Position numbers and translations under genes: made by a program. Under the pieces are notes generated by a model. That model was not told the origin of the DNA. It searched no databases and was given only the letters and a program-made list of their open reading frames with translations. DNA of 64,000 nt from Epiperipatus broadwayi (Eukaryota; Onychophora; Udeonychophora; Euonychophora; Peripatidae): assembly GCA_028023455.1 (NCBI GenBank), contig JAQFVV010012575.1:1666517-1730516 (forward strand). Direction: 5' to 3'. Positions 11,235 through 24,788 of the stretch are shown one piece after another. Position 1 is the first letter of the stretch, and each line of letters opens with the position of its first letter.

Positions 11235-14200
11235 TTCTATATTTATGTTTGCAATTATTTTAAAAATATACAATGACATAAAATTAGCTAAGATATCGAC
11301 CACTGATTTCAATAATTAAGAATCTTATATGCAAAAAAAATTAATGACATATATATAATACAGTTAGGATATATACCTCTATGATACAAAATATATGTAA
11401 CCATTGTGGCTATCATGACACACCTACCACTTGAAACATCTCTTTATTGGTTTTATGAGTTTATAGTGTCATATGGTACTAGGCCCAGTAAATTTTGTGA
11501 TTGTTTCATTAACTGAAACCTTTCTGTATATCTGATAATTATGTCTTAAAATTTACACTGCACTGTTTTATAATAGCCTAATTTTATAGATGTAATCAAA
11601 ATCATTACTTGTTATATAAACACAGACACACTACTACAAACATAAACACAGTTATACAAATATGGACATATTAGTCAATTATTAAATCTTTTGAGAATCA
11701 TTATGCCTATAAAATAAGGTTGCTCAAACTTGGATTAGATTCCCAAAATTACATTGTACATAATCAGCTAATTTTATATACGTAGTCAAATCACTTTTGT
11801 TATACAAATCACAGATACTACAAATACATTAATTATGTTTATTACTGACAATTATTTACTTCAAATAATACATTTTAAAAATAATAATCAATTAATAAAA
11901 AAATTTAAAATTAAATACTTACATTAATTACATTTTGTTTTCAGGATGAAAGCTTTGAAATGGCAAAATCTTCAACACATGTTGAATCCACTTATAAATT
12001 AAATTTTTCCCATCCAAAATGTACACATTGTTTTCTCTGTACAATCTAATAAATTGAGCAAAAAAAATTAAATAGACTTATTAATAAAAAAATAAATAAA
12101 AAAATCTAATTTTTTATCTAATTTTAACAAGAAATACATCATTTGAAAAAAGGAAATTAGACACAAAGAATGACAGTTTTGGCACATACATAGTCCATTC
12201 AGTTTTCTCGCAGTTTTGAAATGAAAAGAAAGAAATTATTATTTTAAACTATGAAAGCTGCAATCATGCAAAATATTGTGGTATTAAAAAGTAATTACTG
12301 TTTTTTAACTTATTAAAATTTATTTGAAATGTAAAATAATTTAAAATTAATATAAAAAATATATACTTTAAAAGATGCATACTAAAATTTACAATTTATG
12401 AATAAAATTTAAAAATATTTAAATACTTTATTATTTATTTTATGATGATGATTATATTTTTTTATATTTATTGATTTTAATATGTTAGATTTATGGATCA
12501 CATAATATTTTATCATTATTATTATGTTTCATCATTGTGAAAATTGCATCTTCTATTCAATGCCTAAAAAGCTAATATGTTGTGTACTGGGGTAATAAGT
12601 TTAAATTTTTTTTTTTTTTAAATTTCTTTAATTTTATTAATGAGGTCAACATTATAATAGGAGGTACTTACGTATTAGACCTGCTGTGAAATATTACATA
12701 CTTTTACTAGTCCAGTGATAACTTTCTAACCTTGCAATCTCATAAAATAGCATTTGACAAAAATCTGACAAAGTTAATCGATCAATTTTGATAAATGTTA
12801 AGTAACCTTATTTAGTACAAAATGGGTATGGATCAAGTTTTTTGCAAAAATAATGAGAAGTAACATTATTTTATACTAAATGGTGACCTAATATAATATT
12901 ATTTATTGGAAATAAATGAACATATATTCACTTTTTTTGTGTGTATGCGAGAAATGAGGTTGCAACAATTTAAGCTTTTACCAGTATTCATTTATTCCAA
13001 TAAAAATAAAAGATTGTTTCTTACAATCATTGGGTTTGATAGAAGTTTTTATAATCTAAAAAATGCAAACAAAAGCATAGGTAAGAATTCATAAAAATGT
13101 TCATATTCCAACAGCTGACAAGTCATTAACCTTTGTAGGATATTGCATGATAACATGCTACATGCATAAACTTCTTGCAATTATTTATTCTGGTCTATGA
13201 TTATTTTAAATGTAGTGGACTGCATCATTCTTAAATAGCTGACAGTTCCCAAATTTTAATCATTTCATTGGATAAAAAAGTTGTACAAAAAATTCACTCA
13301 ACAAGAATTAAAGCTGGGCAGTAAATTATGTGTCTACTTTTGTCAGATAATCGATTAATCATTTCATCAGTTCTTCATAACATCACAGCATACGTTAAAT
13401 AGTAAAATTAGCAGCAAAAACAACATTTTGAGCAACAACTTTCTTCTCATCAGAATATTATCTAATATCCATGCAAAAATTAATTATTTTCCTTTATATA
13501 ATGCTGCAAATGTGTTTAATTCAGTCTTTATTTAGACATTTGTTTGTGATATTGATTTTCATCATAGCAGGTATAATATGTAAGAATCTCCTATTATAAT
13601 GATGAACACAAATAAAAGTAAAGAAATTTAAAATATATATTATTCAACTTTATTACAAGGGTCACATCATATTAGCTTTTTAGGTATTGAATTGTTCACA
13701 ATGGCATTAGATAACATAATGACAAAATATGATGTGTCCCGTTAGGATGATAAAGTAAAATTATAGTTCTTTACAAACTAATTAAAGCATTTTGTTATTT
13801 TTAAATCATAAATCAATTGATCATCTAATAAAGGCACCAAAAATTAATTAGAAAACGGATATATTATGTTAACTATAATATTTTATTACTGATTATAATG
13901 GGGCTTTACTTCCTTTGATGTTTAAAATTTCTAACAAAAATGTCAACTATATTGTGTTTAAGAAAATAGTGCTTATATTTAATAATATGCTTAAATAACA
14001 TTTATTAATTATCATTAATTATTGCTGTTTAAGTATTTTTTAAAATAAATATTTAATAATTAGGACATCTCTAATTATATGATAGCTATTTTTTTTACCT
14101 ATAAAAATCATTATACATAAAAATAGTATAATACATTTTGCAATCAGAAGACTGGTGGATAAACAAAACTGTCAGATAATAGAAAAAAGCCCCATTAAAA

Positions 14201-14297
14201 TTATTTTTATATACGGGGAACTCAGCATTCTTGTTATTAAGAAAGAAGGGAGATAGAATTAAGATGTATATTATTTTCAAACAATTTTTAATTACTT
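11235..14297. other. AT-rich intergenic DNA, no gene recognised
   Basis: About 3 kb of AT-rich sequence with poly-A/T runs. A few incidental open frames of about 60-70 codons have no recognisable domain or coding bias that I can see. Confidence 0.6.
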
Positions 14298-14316
14298 TCA
14301 AATTATAGCCATCTTT

Positions 14317-14413
14317 TTTTCATGTGTCATAACATTGGCCAGGAAGTGAACCCGCTAACCTGAGACAACTGCTTGTAAGGCAGTTGTGCTGACCACTCGA
14401 CCACCAACGCTTG
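14317..14413 (-). mobile_element. Short tRNA-derived SINE (family 2) with 19-bp target-site duplication
   Basis: On the minus strand it reads CAAGCGTTGGTGGTCGAGTG (box A region), then a CAACTGCC/GGCAGTTG-type arm, box B-like GGGTTCACTTCC, GGCCAATGTTATGACACATG and an A-rich tail. TCAAATTATAGCCATCTTT is repeated exactly at 14298-14316 and 14414-14432, a 19-bp target-site duplication that fixes both ends. The unit is only about 95 bp, little more than a tRNA, and six copies occur in this window. Confidence 0.92.
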
Positions 14414-14432
14414 TCAAATTATAGCCATCTTT

Positions 14433-17040
14433 CTCATATAATTATACAATTTATCAATAGACTTGTTTTTCAATTGATGAGTTTCTCTAATCCACAAATC
14501 AAAAATAACTACAGTCAGAAGAATTTGCATATAGTAAACTTCCTCATTTGCATTAATTGTAAAAATTGTTCAATGAATAATTGATTGAACTATAAGAGGG
14601 ATTTAAATTTTCTAAGAGTTACGCTAAGGGATTTATATGAAGCACTGTGTTCATTTAAAAATACTTGATTAGTTCCACTAACATTAATCAATTTATTCTA
14701 CTAAAAAATATTCATTTGAATCAAAATCATTAATACAGTTTGTTGCCTAATATTTCAGCTAGTACATTTATTAAAAAAATATTTTAAATTTATAACTTAA
14801 AATTCTATTTTATCCTTTTTCTTTCTTTAATTTTAATAAAAATATGTTATGAAAATAATTAGATTTTTGACAAAGGCCATGTGTAATGGCTGAAACATTG
14901 GGCAAAAATTGTATTATGATTCTGATTCAGATAAAATAGCAAGTTTTAAAAAGAATTTATTGGTGAATGTCTGTAGTGGTATTAGAACATATATAGTGGA
15001 TACATTGTGGATCAAATTTTGGAAAGAAAAAAGAAGAGCATGACCATATACAGTAGAAAATTAGTATGTATTATACTGCTTGATCATGTGATTGTAAAGA
15101 AATGAATCATTTTACAGACATTTACTTGCATTATATATGCATAGCTTTTTCAAAGTGTGTAAATAGCACCATAAGACAATAATCATAGGTATATTGATGT
15201 GTCATTTTATAACCAGAATGCTTTGGAATCTATGTATGCAGGGATGGTAAGTGCAGGTGTTCAGACTATGCAGGGCATAAAGGCACTTTATCATAATGGC
15301 ACCTAGACATCTTGATAAATAACAAAATTTATATGTAAATGAAAATGTTATATTTTTGAATCACTTCATTGTTAAAAATAAGTTCTCAGTATAAATATTT
15401 TTTATTTAAAAATGAAATAAATATTTTTTTACTTAAATTTATTGTGACAATTGCCAAAGCCTTGAAATTTGAGACTTAAGCTTGAAACATACTCTCTCTC
15501 TTTATATATACCATATGGTTGGGCTTGATGATTCTCCAGCCCTATTTAAACAGTCAATTAGCTAAACATTTTAAATTTTAATTAATAATAATTTTAATTA
15601 TTAAAATCTATGATTACTATAAGTGGTGTGGTCTCATGATTGTTAGGTTAAGAAATAAAAATAGATAAATTTTATAAATAGATCTCTTGAGAATGGTAAG
15701 GAGTTGAGCTGTTCAACATATGTGGTCGTTTTTTTCCAGATTGTGTGTGATATTTTACATATGATCTGACAGATAAATTAATTTCAATATTGTTAATACA
15801 ATAATTTAATAATATTATTAAATTAAAATCATAGAAGTATTTAATATTTTATTATTAAATAATAGTTGTCAACAGGCTTAAAATTATAATTATTTTAAAT
15901 TAAACATTATAATTAATTATTAAATATATTTTATCACAATCTAAAATAATGTTGAGCAGTTTAATTAGTTATTGTTTATATTTACAGATGGAGATTTTTT
16001 GATTTTATGTAAATATTGTCATTTATAATAATTTAATTGGTTTTTTATTTTTACAGTCAGCCCCTTGGCCAAAAGTTAATAAATAGGCCTGCACAGATTT
16101 TATTAAAAGAAGAAAAATAGTAGAGCTCTCAGTAGAGCTATCTCTCTTCTGATTTATTTCTCAACATAAAGAAGAAGAAACGAAAAACATTTTTGATTAC
16201 TAGGAAACAAATACAAATTATTTGTTACCCTTAACCTATAAATAATGGAGTAAATTCTATTTGACCTGCACTTATGAAGAACAACTCATCACTGCCATCA
16301 ACTAATAATTTGAAGACTGGTTCACTGTAAAGCTAAAATATATTTCAAGAAAATGCACACCAAAATTAAATTCAAATATAAGCTACTCAAGAAACCCATA
16401 AACTTCAAATTTCATTATTTATCTTACAAATGTTTTATTTATAATAATTATAAAATGTGTTATAAATATTGCTATAATAGATTTGGAATTATAAGAGAAA
16501 AATCATTTTTTGAGACTTTCAATTATAAAATAAATTTAAAAGTGAACTGTCATAAAAGATATTAATTTTTTATTGCTAATTAAATTTATGATACACTCAT
16601 AACATGTTTCCATTAAAAATGAAATATTACTTTAAACTAAACCCAGATATCACTAATTTTCCTATTGTTATAAAAGCTACAAAATACATAAGAAAATAAA
16701 AATAAAAAATCTTGTTACATTTAATTTAAGAGCCACAATAGTCTATACTTGCTTAATTTAATAATTAGGAATGAATATAATGTAATACTAAAGTTCTCAA
16801 AATATTTTATTAAATTTCTCAATATTAAATTTTTTTATATTACTTGAATTATATTGGTATAAAACTGGATGTAACATTATAAAACCTTGTCTGACAAGTG
16901 GAGCTGACATGTTCATTAAATGAAACAATAGTATGTCACCAATATTATTTTAGATTTTAATTTAACTTCCAATGTATAAGTTATCATAGACTATAAATAG
17001 TCAAAATAAGAGTCATAGATCAATTCATAGATCACATGTC
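14433..17040. other. AT-rich intergenic DNA with one Penelope-like motif
   Basis: No gene is recognised. At 14870-14912 an AAGGCCAT...ATGGCTGAAAC stem with a GAAAC end resembles the degenerate hammerhead-like motif of Penelope-type elements. A weak tRNA-like patch at 15630-15760 is not supported. Incidental short frames only. Confidence 0.5.
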
Positions 17041-17044
17041 CCTA

Positions 17045-17392
17045 TCTCTTAAGCTTGTAAGTTATAAACAGTGAGGATTGCCAATTCCTCAACAAGCTTT
17101 ATGATAAATGCTTAGCCAGAGCCAGCACATAAAATATCTCTGTCAGGAACCCCTCCCCAAACCTCTGACCATGATTTCATGCTTTGGCACTCCTCAGAGA
17201 GGTGTCAGGGTAGGTTCAGACACTAGATCTAAAAATACCAACCCAAAGCCAAGCACTTATCTAAAAGCATGAAACCATGGTCAGGGGTTTGGGGAGGGGT
17301 TCCTGACAGAGATATTTTAAGTGCTGGCTCTGGCTAAGCATTTATCATAAAGCTTGTAGAGGAATTGGCAATCCTCACTGTTTATAAGTTAT
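17045..17392. repeat. Near-perfect ~350-bp palindrome (foldback family 2)
   Basis: The left arm (about 17050-17190) and right arm (about 17260-17390) are near-perfect reverse complements, including CAGGAACCCCTCCCCAAAC versus GTTTGGGGAGGGGTTCCTG and GCTTAGCCAGAGCCAGCAC versus its complement. The ~65-bp centre has CTCCTCAGAGAGGTGTC and TTCAGACACTAGATCTAAAA. The latter is shared with the foldbacks at 41.2 and 44.1 kb. No ORF. The high arm identity suggests recent formation or conversion. Confidence 0.9.
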
Positions 17393-17937
17393 CATGTTGA
17401 TAATATTGTAAATATTAAATGTATAATAGAATATTTGTTGAATAGTTCAATAATGCCATAAAATTAAATAATTATAACCAAAATTAACATTCATTTTCAA
17501 TGTTTTACTCTCTCGCATTTCAAAATATTAAAAGTTTTAAGAGAAGAGACTACCATCATTTAATGATCTAATAATTCATTAAGATCACTAATTGGATTAA
17601 TAAATATGTATAGAATGTATCCAGGAAGTATGACCCTAGTATATATGTATTGAAATGCATTTTCACAAATATCTATAAAATAACGAGAATTACATTGATA
17701 TGGAGGATAAGTTTTTATGCTAATTTAGCTGAAGTTGGTATTTTTCTATAATATTCTTAATGTATGCAAAGAGAAAAGAAATAGTTAATTGCAATATGCT
17801 ATAAGGAATATGGAGTAATTCTAGTATTGTAAAATGATAAAGAAAGTCACATGACTTTTAGAGAATTCTGCAGTTCTTAAATTGTTGTATTTAAGTTTTT
17901 CTTTCCTTCACAACATGAAGACACTTTATATAATAAT

Positions 17938-18225
17938 AAGATGTAATATGTTGGACTATTTCCATCATTTACGAGTGAATATTGAATGTATAGAAAATTT
18001 TAAACTTTATTTAAACTTTTCAAATACAAACAACTTGTTAGTAATAACACACAAATAGACAATACAGGTTAGTAATTACACAACGTTTCGAGTAGTATTA
18101 TTCTCCACTCTTCTTCAGGTGTTGCCGGCCTATATGCACAGTGACAATATTCGCTTAGAAGTTGAACTCGCACCTTTAGATTCTTGTATATTGAATTTAA
18201 GGCAAACGCTCTACCAACTGAGCTA
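17938..18225 (-). mobile_element. SINE family 1, copy D (best-preserved)
   Basis: The minus strand carries AATAGCTCAGTTGGTAGAGC (a canonical box A), then box B-like GCGAGTTCAACTTC. The core is CTGAAGAAGAGTGG, a nine-base loop, then CTACTCGAAACG, and the family tail follows. Stem GAGTGG/CTACTC pairs fully (one G-U). The terminus ends at GTCCAACATATTACATCTT. It is the most useful copy for defining the family. Confidence 0.85.
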
Positions 18226-18229
18226 TTAT

Positions 18230-20460
18230 TATTATTTATTATTTTAATATATATTGTGTTATAATTTTATGTATGTTTGATGTTATAGATTTGGCAACCA
18301 GTTTGCTCATAAAATAGAAATCTAAAATCATTAGAGTGAATATAAGCTGGTTCATAAAACAAAAGAAATATATATAGTATCATTAAGTTTAGATATTGTT
18401 TATATTTTAAAAATGATTACAAGAAGAAAGGTAAAATCACTCACAATAAATTGTTAAACTTTGTTATATTATTATATTTTATCTTAATATTTTTTTTTAG
18501 TAAAACTGCAATGTCTAAATGATAATAGGAAGTAATTTTCAATATTAATCAATTTGGGCATATTTGATAATGTATTGTATATTGTGTTATGTAATTAATT
18601 ACTGTTAAAGATTATTATATTCATGGATCACTTTCGAATTGATAATTGTAATTTCACTTTTTGTGTATTAATTAATAAAATATTCTGTTTGCTTGATGTT
18701 TACATTTATATGGTAGATGTTATTTAGTATGAGATAGTTAATTAAATTTTGTTCTATGTATTTTCCATCTATAAGTGATCAAATATATATTATTATTGTT
18801 GTTGATTTAAGAAATATATAAATAGTGTAAATAAAATTTTGTTTTTAAAAATGTATTCAATTATCTGTAGCCTTATTACTAAATACTGTCCATATTGTTA
18901 TTGCTATTACTATCCACATATTATTGTTATTGCTACGAACATCATCATCAGTTAATGTGATCAGATTTATTATATGTTTAGCATATCAGAGATAAGTTTT
19001 GCTAAGTTTTTATATTTAGAGTAAACAAAATTTTGCTATTTCCTGATCAAAACATTGTTAATATTATATACCTATGCTATTTTCAAATGGTATCTCAAAG
19101 ATGAAATATTTAGTTATGAGGAATCAGATACCATCACTCAATGAGCTTGGTCATATTATTCATTGTGGTCACACTTAAACTATCCATAGATGATAGTATA
19201 TCTGTCTTATTAGTATTGTTACAATTGTAATTAAAAATATTTTAAAATTCTCTCACAGTTAATATGATTATTATATTTATCTTATTATTAGGGATTTATT
19301 GATTCATCATAAAAGTTAAAGTTTATTTTTATTACTGTCATTGGAGCAGTTAAATATTCTTTACTAATTCTATTTATGTATTACGAGATTTTTGTTTTCT
19401 ATATTTGGATAGTATTAAAGTCCCTCTTACTGATCCAGATGTCCCTTGTAAAAGTATTGACATTTCAAATTATATGCACCCTGAGAAAACTTTGAGTTTA
19501 TGATTAGTTTTCATTTCTTAAGGCATTTGATATGCATCACCTTGATCTCTTATTTTCATTCTTTTTGTTTATTTGATTCATTAAAATCTCAAAATTTAAA
19601 CTTCATTTTAGTTATTTATTCTTTAATTGTTCAAGCTTAGAATCCCTTTCCTTCATTTTAGTAGTATCTTGCTTTTGTTTGGAATTATACCAGATTGATA
19701 TTTCAGGATCCTATTCATCATCAGCAACATTATTATCATAGCTTATCCATATTTTTTCTTTTATTTTTATCATCATCTCATCTTATTTCACTATCATAAT
19801 TAATTTATCCTTCATTGATCCCTATTCTATTACAACCTTAAATATTCATTACCTTAGCACATTTTCTTTTTCTTCTCCTTATTCTTAGGTTAGGTCCATT
19901 CATTATTTATTTATATTAGTTAATTATTATTTGCTGTTTATCATCTATTCAATCTTCTACATCTTTATTCATTTATCACTCATTCCATCCTTCTAATTTC
20001 ATACTCATCTCATAGATAGATGCCTTCCTGATTATTAACCATCTTATAGAATTGCAAGTTAAATTTTTGTCTTTTAATATCTTGTTTTTAGGTATTGGAA
20101 GTTAGTTTAATCGATGTGCTTTATCTAATGTTAGACATAAGAGATGAAGGGTTAATGTAATGTAAGGTTGGTAGTACAATGTGTCCTCCCCTATATTTAC
20201 TCATGCTTATACTAATCAAGCCAGTTCTTCTCCTCTGTTTTATTTTACGTGTATTTCATTATATTTGACTGATGAGGTTGGCGCCAACTCTTGTGCTTAA
20301 ATACATATAGTTGCATTTAATAGATCATTATATATTTTATTATGGGAGGTTACAGTATATATATATGTAATAATATTATAATTCGATGTCTAGTATTTCT
20401 TCAAAGCAATATACGTAATTATATAATTGAATATTTATAAATATTCAATTATATATATAT
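18230..20460. other. AT-rich intergenic DNA, no gene recognised
   Basis: About 2.2 kb with abundant ATT/TTA trinucleotide texture and no open frame above about 60 codons. The TC-rich patch at 19700-20040 lacks any ORF. It ends in (AT)n at the second TGTAAC element. Confidence 0.6.
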
Positions 20461-20462
20461 GC

Positions 20463-23170
20463 TGTAACGGGCACATACGCTGTTACATCATTTTTTTTTT
20501 TTTTAAATTAAACATGAAAAATAAAAGTTCGCAAATAAAAACTTTTTTTAAAGAATTAAAAATTGAAAATTAAAAATCATCTAAACTCTAATATATAAAA
20601 TCGCACAGATGAAAAATTATTAAACGAAAACTTTATTAAGAGGAAAAAAGGTATTTTAAAACTAAATTTTCAGTAAAGATTTAAAGATAAAAATATATCT
20701 AAGTTTGTACAATAAATTACTTAATGTTATTAGGGTATGAGCACAGACTTTCACACGACCCACCACTCCCCACTCCATCTAATAACACTGATACACTTGA
20801 ACACATATATGTTGAAAAGATAAATAATCACCAATATACATATTTCAAGCTAAACTAGAAATCATCAATTGGTCCAGATTATCATCTCTACACATATATA
20901 CTATTATAAGTCTTCAGATATATATTAAGATAGACAATCCTCATACTTTAATGGACAGGCTTCAATCTACTCCACACTCCAACTCTTCAACGGTCCATCC
21001 AATTGAAAATCTGATGATGGAATGCTCAAAGGCCACCCTGAGGCCGAGATTCTTGTCACACCCATGTTGACCTAAGGTCAATCTGAACCCCACATGTACA
21101 GGACATAATCCATTAAATACATATGCAAGGATGGGCAGACATCTCTATAATGTAATAACTGAAACACAGGCTTATTTATACCTGTGTCTATATACATGTA
21201 ATATTAGGGTATGAGCACAGACTTTCACATGGCCTTTGAGCATTCCATCATCAGATTTTCAATTGGATGGACCATTGAAGAGTTGGAGTGTGGAGTAGAT
21301 TGAAGCCTGTCCATTAAAGTATGAGGATTGTCTATCTTAATATATATCTGAGCACTTATAGTATATATGTGTAGAGATGATAATCTGGACCAACTGATGA
21401 TTGCTGGTTTAGCATGAAATATGTATATTGGTGATTATTTATCTTTTCAACATATATGTGTTTAAGTGTATCAGTGTTATTAGATGGAGTGGAGAGTGGT
21501 GGGTCATGTGAAAGTCTGTGCTCATACCCTAATATTACATATATATAGACACAGGTATAAATAAGCCTGTGTTTCAGTTATTAACGTTATTGCAAAATGG
21601 AAATGATTATTTTAATTAGTCCAAGTGAACTAGCCCTTGGGCATTTCAAAATATATAAGAAAAGGTCAGATAGGAGAGAAAAAAACAATAGAAACTAATA
21701 GCCAATAAAAGAAATCCCTCAGGAAATGGACCACTGGATCCAAAAGTTTATTATAAAAGTGAAGAGAGGATAGAGATGTGTTAAGTCGGAGGGAGTTGGA
21801 GGAGAAGGGATTGAAAGATGCACTTTCAATTCTTTCAGTTGTTCTAAAAAAATGAAACATCATTTTCCCATATTGCGGACTATAGGACATCTGGGCCCAG
21901 CAATTAAATACCAGCTACAATAAAGGACCAACAGCTAACTGCACACCGATCTCCTTATGACTTCATGGGAATTAACACCTTCTATATTACAAGCAATTAG
22001 AAACTACGGACTTTTTCTAAAAACAGTAAGAAATTATATAGTTAATGAACATTTTCAAACAGTAAGAACTTTGATTCAAAACACTTCTCAATATTTAAAT
22101 AGAAGTAGAATTTCCTATCTGACTAAATTTTTTATTAATTATTTTACTGAATGTATTATTGTTTGTAAATCATTTCCATTAATTTATCTTTTCTGGGCTT
22201 TTAAGTTTTTATTATGATTTTTTTTTCTTTTAAATAAATTATATAAATGTTAAATTTAAGTTGGGCATAAATGGCTGCATAGATTCGTAAAGTTATATTA
22301 GTTTATTTAAGGGAGGGTTAATCTTAGGTTATTTGTTTCATAGTTAAATTGGGTCAATGGATTGTATATATTGGTGTAGTTAGTAGATGCAGTACGAGGT
22401 TCGCTACGTGCAGGATCGTATTATATGCCACACACCCCCTTTTTGCCTATGGAATGGGATGGTAAGATGGAAAACGTAGTTCCTTCCTATGGAGTTTTTT
22501 TGTTCTTCTTGCCAGACAGATGTAGCATTCCTGTCTGGACAAGAGTCAATGTCTTCTAACCATGCTGTACAGATGTAAATTTCTGACAGTATGGTATTTT
22601 GTGCTCTAGTATTCATGCTGCATTGAATACATCAATATATCAAATAGATTGGCATTGGTTTGACTGCGAACTTTTGGCCTAAGGTTAAATAAGGGATAGA
22701 ATATTTTCTTTTCAAATGCAATCTATGTAGTCTATTCATACTTGATACTCAAATAAATATTAATCTCATCTGTGCGAACTTTTAAAATAAAATAAAAAGT
22801 TAAATTGTAAATTAAAATTTAAAGTAAAATAAGTTATAATGTTTTGTAAAAAAAAAAAAAAGTTAGACTAAAATAATAATGCTAAATTTTATATATATTA
22901 AATAAATATTTGTGTATGTTATTACTGGCAATGGCTTCTTTTATTTTTTTAATATTGTAAATATTTTTAGATAAGTTATCATATTTTATAAATCTCTGCA
23001 TCTCACTGAGCTAGTGGCAATGGGCTAATGGTCTGAATAAAACATGTGAAATGTGAATCTTAACAGCGCGTATCTGCCTACTCTATAAATTTTCCAGGTT
23101 CAAATGCCTGGTGGCGCCCTGTCCAGCAGATACGGTAAGACTCATTCCATCTCTTCTCTGACCATTATAA
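20463..23170 (+). mobile_element. ~2-kb TGTAAC-ended repeat, copy 2, split by a foldback
   Basis: Starts TGTAACGGGC, with a short internal TGTAAC...GTTACA hairpin, directly after (AT)n. It ends near CCATTATAATATATAT, where copy 1 has CGTTACAATATAT. It is collinear with 7739-9787 apart from the inserted palindrome at 20730-21582. Removing that insertion leaves about 1.85 kb. The block 22253-23170 matches 8895-9800 closely. Near the end, CAGGTTCAAATGCCTGG followed by TGGCGCC is tRNA T-arm-like. An 86-codon frame (21957-22217) inside has no recognisable domain. Confidence 0.65.
20730..21582. repeat. ~850-bp palindromic foldback (family 1), nested
   Basis: Left arm 20733-21070 pairs with right arm 21225-21535. 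For example TTGAAAATCTGATGATGGAA pairs with its complement near 21245. Arms start GGGTATGAGCACAGACTTTC and contain AAGATAAATAATCACCAATA. The terminal cassette, AACTGAAACACAGGCTTAT...ACCTGTGTC, appears at 21157-21195 and inverted at 21545-21582. It sits inside a TGTAAC element, so it arrived later. Related palindromes lie at 52.7, 55.2 and 61.3 kb. Confidence 0.9.
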
Positions 23171-23174
23171 TATA

Positions 23175-23984
23175 TATATATTCTTATTATTGTACTAACA
23201 GTTTAGTCATGATAATTAATAAAACCTATATAAATGTTTAGATTTTAAAGCACTTTATGGTTAAAAACATGCTCTGATTGTAAATATTTTTTATTTAAAC
23301 ATAGGAGGAATACTTCTTTACTTAGACTTGTGATAATTGCTCAAGCCTCAAAATATATTTCATATATACTCTAGCATAACAAGCTGACTCAATTTTGTTG
23401 TTAAGAATTAATAAAGTTTATATGAAAATGGAAATGTTTAGATTTTCCAATCACTTTTATTTAAATAATCTAATTTATATAAAAAATAATGTATTATTAT
23501 TAATAATTTATTTAAAAACTAAACTTGTTTTAAAAAGATTGTGTATGTGATGAAATTGTCTTTATCTATGGTATTTTACAGAGCTAATGTATATTATTCA
23601 GTTTAGAGTAGTGGCAATGTTGGAACGTGAGATCCTTGGATCGATTCTGCAGTATTCTTTAGCAATATATTTTTAATAATTACCTTTTCTTTTTTTATTA
23701 TTTTGCTGTGCTAACTTTTTACATCTTTTACTAAATAATGTTTCTTATTTTTAATAACAATATTATCTATTTTTATGTCATATTATCTTTTTTACACATT
23801 TTACTTAAACAACTTTTTCTTGAATGTGATATTGGATTTTTTCTCTAGCTAAAAATTTGTAATTGATCTATAATCCATACTACAGTCCATATCTAAGTAA
23901 AACAGAATGAGTAAAAACCATAATGTTTAAAAAGATATTATTGCATGCCAAAATATTTAATTATTAACACATTTCATGATAAAC
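23175..23984. other. AT-rich spacer
   Basis: No gene. Near 23600-23645 TAGTGGCAATGTTGG and GGATCGATTCTGC resemble RNA polymerase III boxes A and B, spaced roughly as in a tRNA. The rest does not fold convincingly, so I treat it as a decayed tRNA-like relic at best. Confidence 0.35.
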
Positions 23985-24190
23985 TCTCTATATGTATTGC
24001 CACTCAGTACAAGCCAGAGTAATCAATGCTCTGGAGATATTGGATGAGTAGGTACTAGATGGGGATTTTATGCACAAGCCTTCTGGCATCCATTGATTAC
24101 TCTGGTTTGCACAATACATATAGAGAGTTTTGCCTGTTTTAATAACAGTTATAAGCAAACATAAGAAATGGTGATCATGTGATGTTTATT
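23985..24190 (+). repeat. Partial copy of the 460-bp foldback unit
   Basis: 24036-24190 matches the unit arrayed at 42.2-43.7 kb: GATATTGGATGAGTAGG, TTTTATGCACAAGCCTTCTG, GCATCCATTGATT and TGATCATGTGATGTTTA. The left edge carries an inverted copy of the segment with CTCTATATGTATTG and CCAGAGTAATCAATG, making a short palindrome around the unit. Confidence 0.8.
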
Positions 24191-24788
24191 GACATTTCAT
24201 GATAATGATATTATTTAATGCAATTCTCTTTAGTGTAATAAAGGCCCTAAATGATTGTACTATATACAAAGTCTAAAAATATATCTAGGGAAATAATCAA
24301 GTGTTTGATATTTTTTAATAGTTATCTAATATAAAACAAAATAAAGTGCAAGATATTTTAATGGCTTCTAAAAATTTGTTGAATAAACAATCTAAATATA
24401 AAAATTTATTGGATAAACAATCTAAGTACAAAAACGTAAAATTTCTTCCCTTAAATAAATCCTGGCTGAATGCCTAATTGTTGAAGTATATAATAAAGTA
24501 TATTATGTATTATATGATTTAGTAATAAGTCTTAAAAAATTAAATAATGAAGAATTATAAATATTTTTTTTTATTTTGTTCATAGAAAACAAAAAACTTA
24601 TATAATAAAAGGTTCTGAATTAAAAATAACTAATGGGTTTTTAAAACAATTATTTAGTTGGTGCTAACAGAATAAACATTTATATCAACCATGATATTTT
24701 AAATCTACCTTCTTTCATGGTCTTAACTAAATATAATAGTTGCATCAATAAACAATATAAGTATGAAAATTTAAAGTACTGAACTATA

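Noticed and set aside
21957-22217. 86-codon frame as a gene of the TGTAAC element
   Set aside because: The corresponding region of copy 1 shows no equivalent open frame and no domain is recognisable.
23595-23650. tRNA gene
   Set aside because: Box A- and B-like motifs are present but no complete cloverleaf forms; the same applies to weak candidates near 2580 and 15640.
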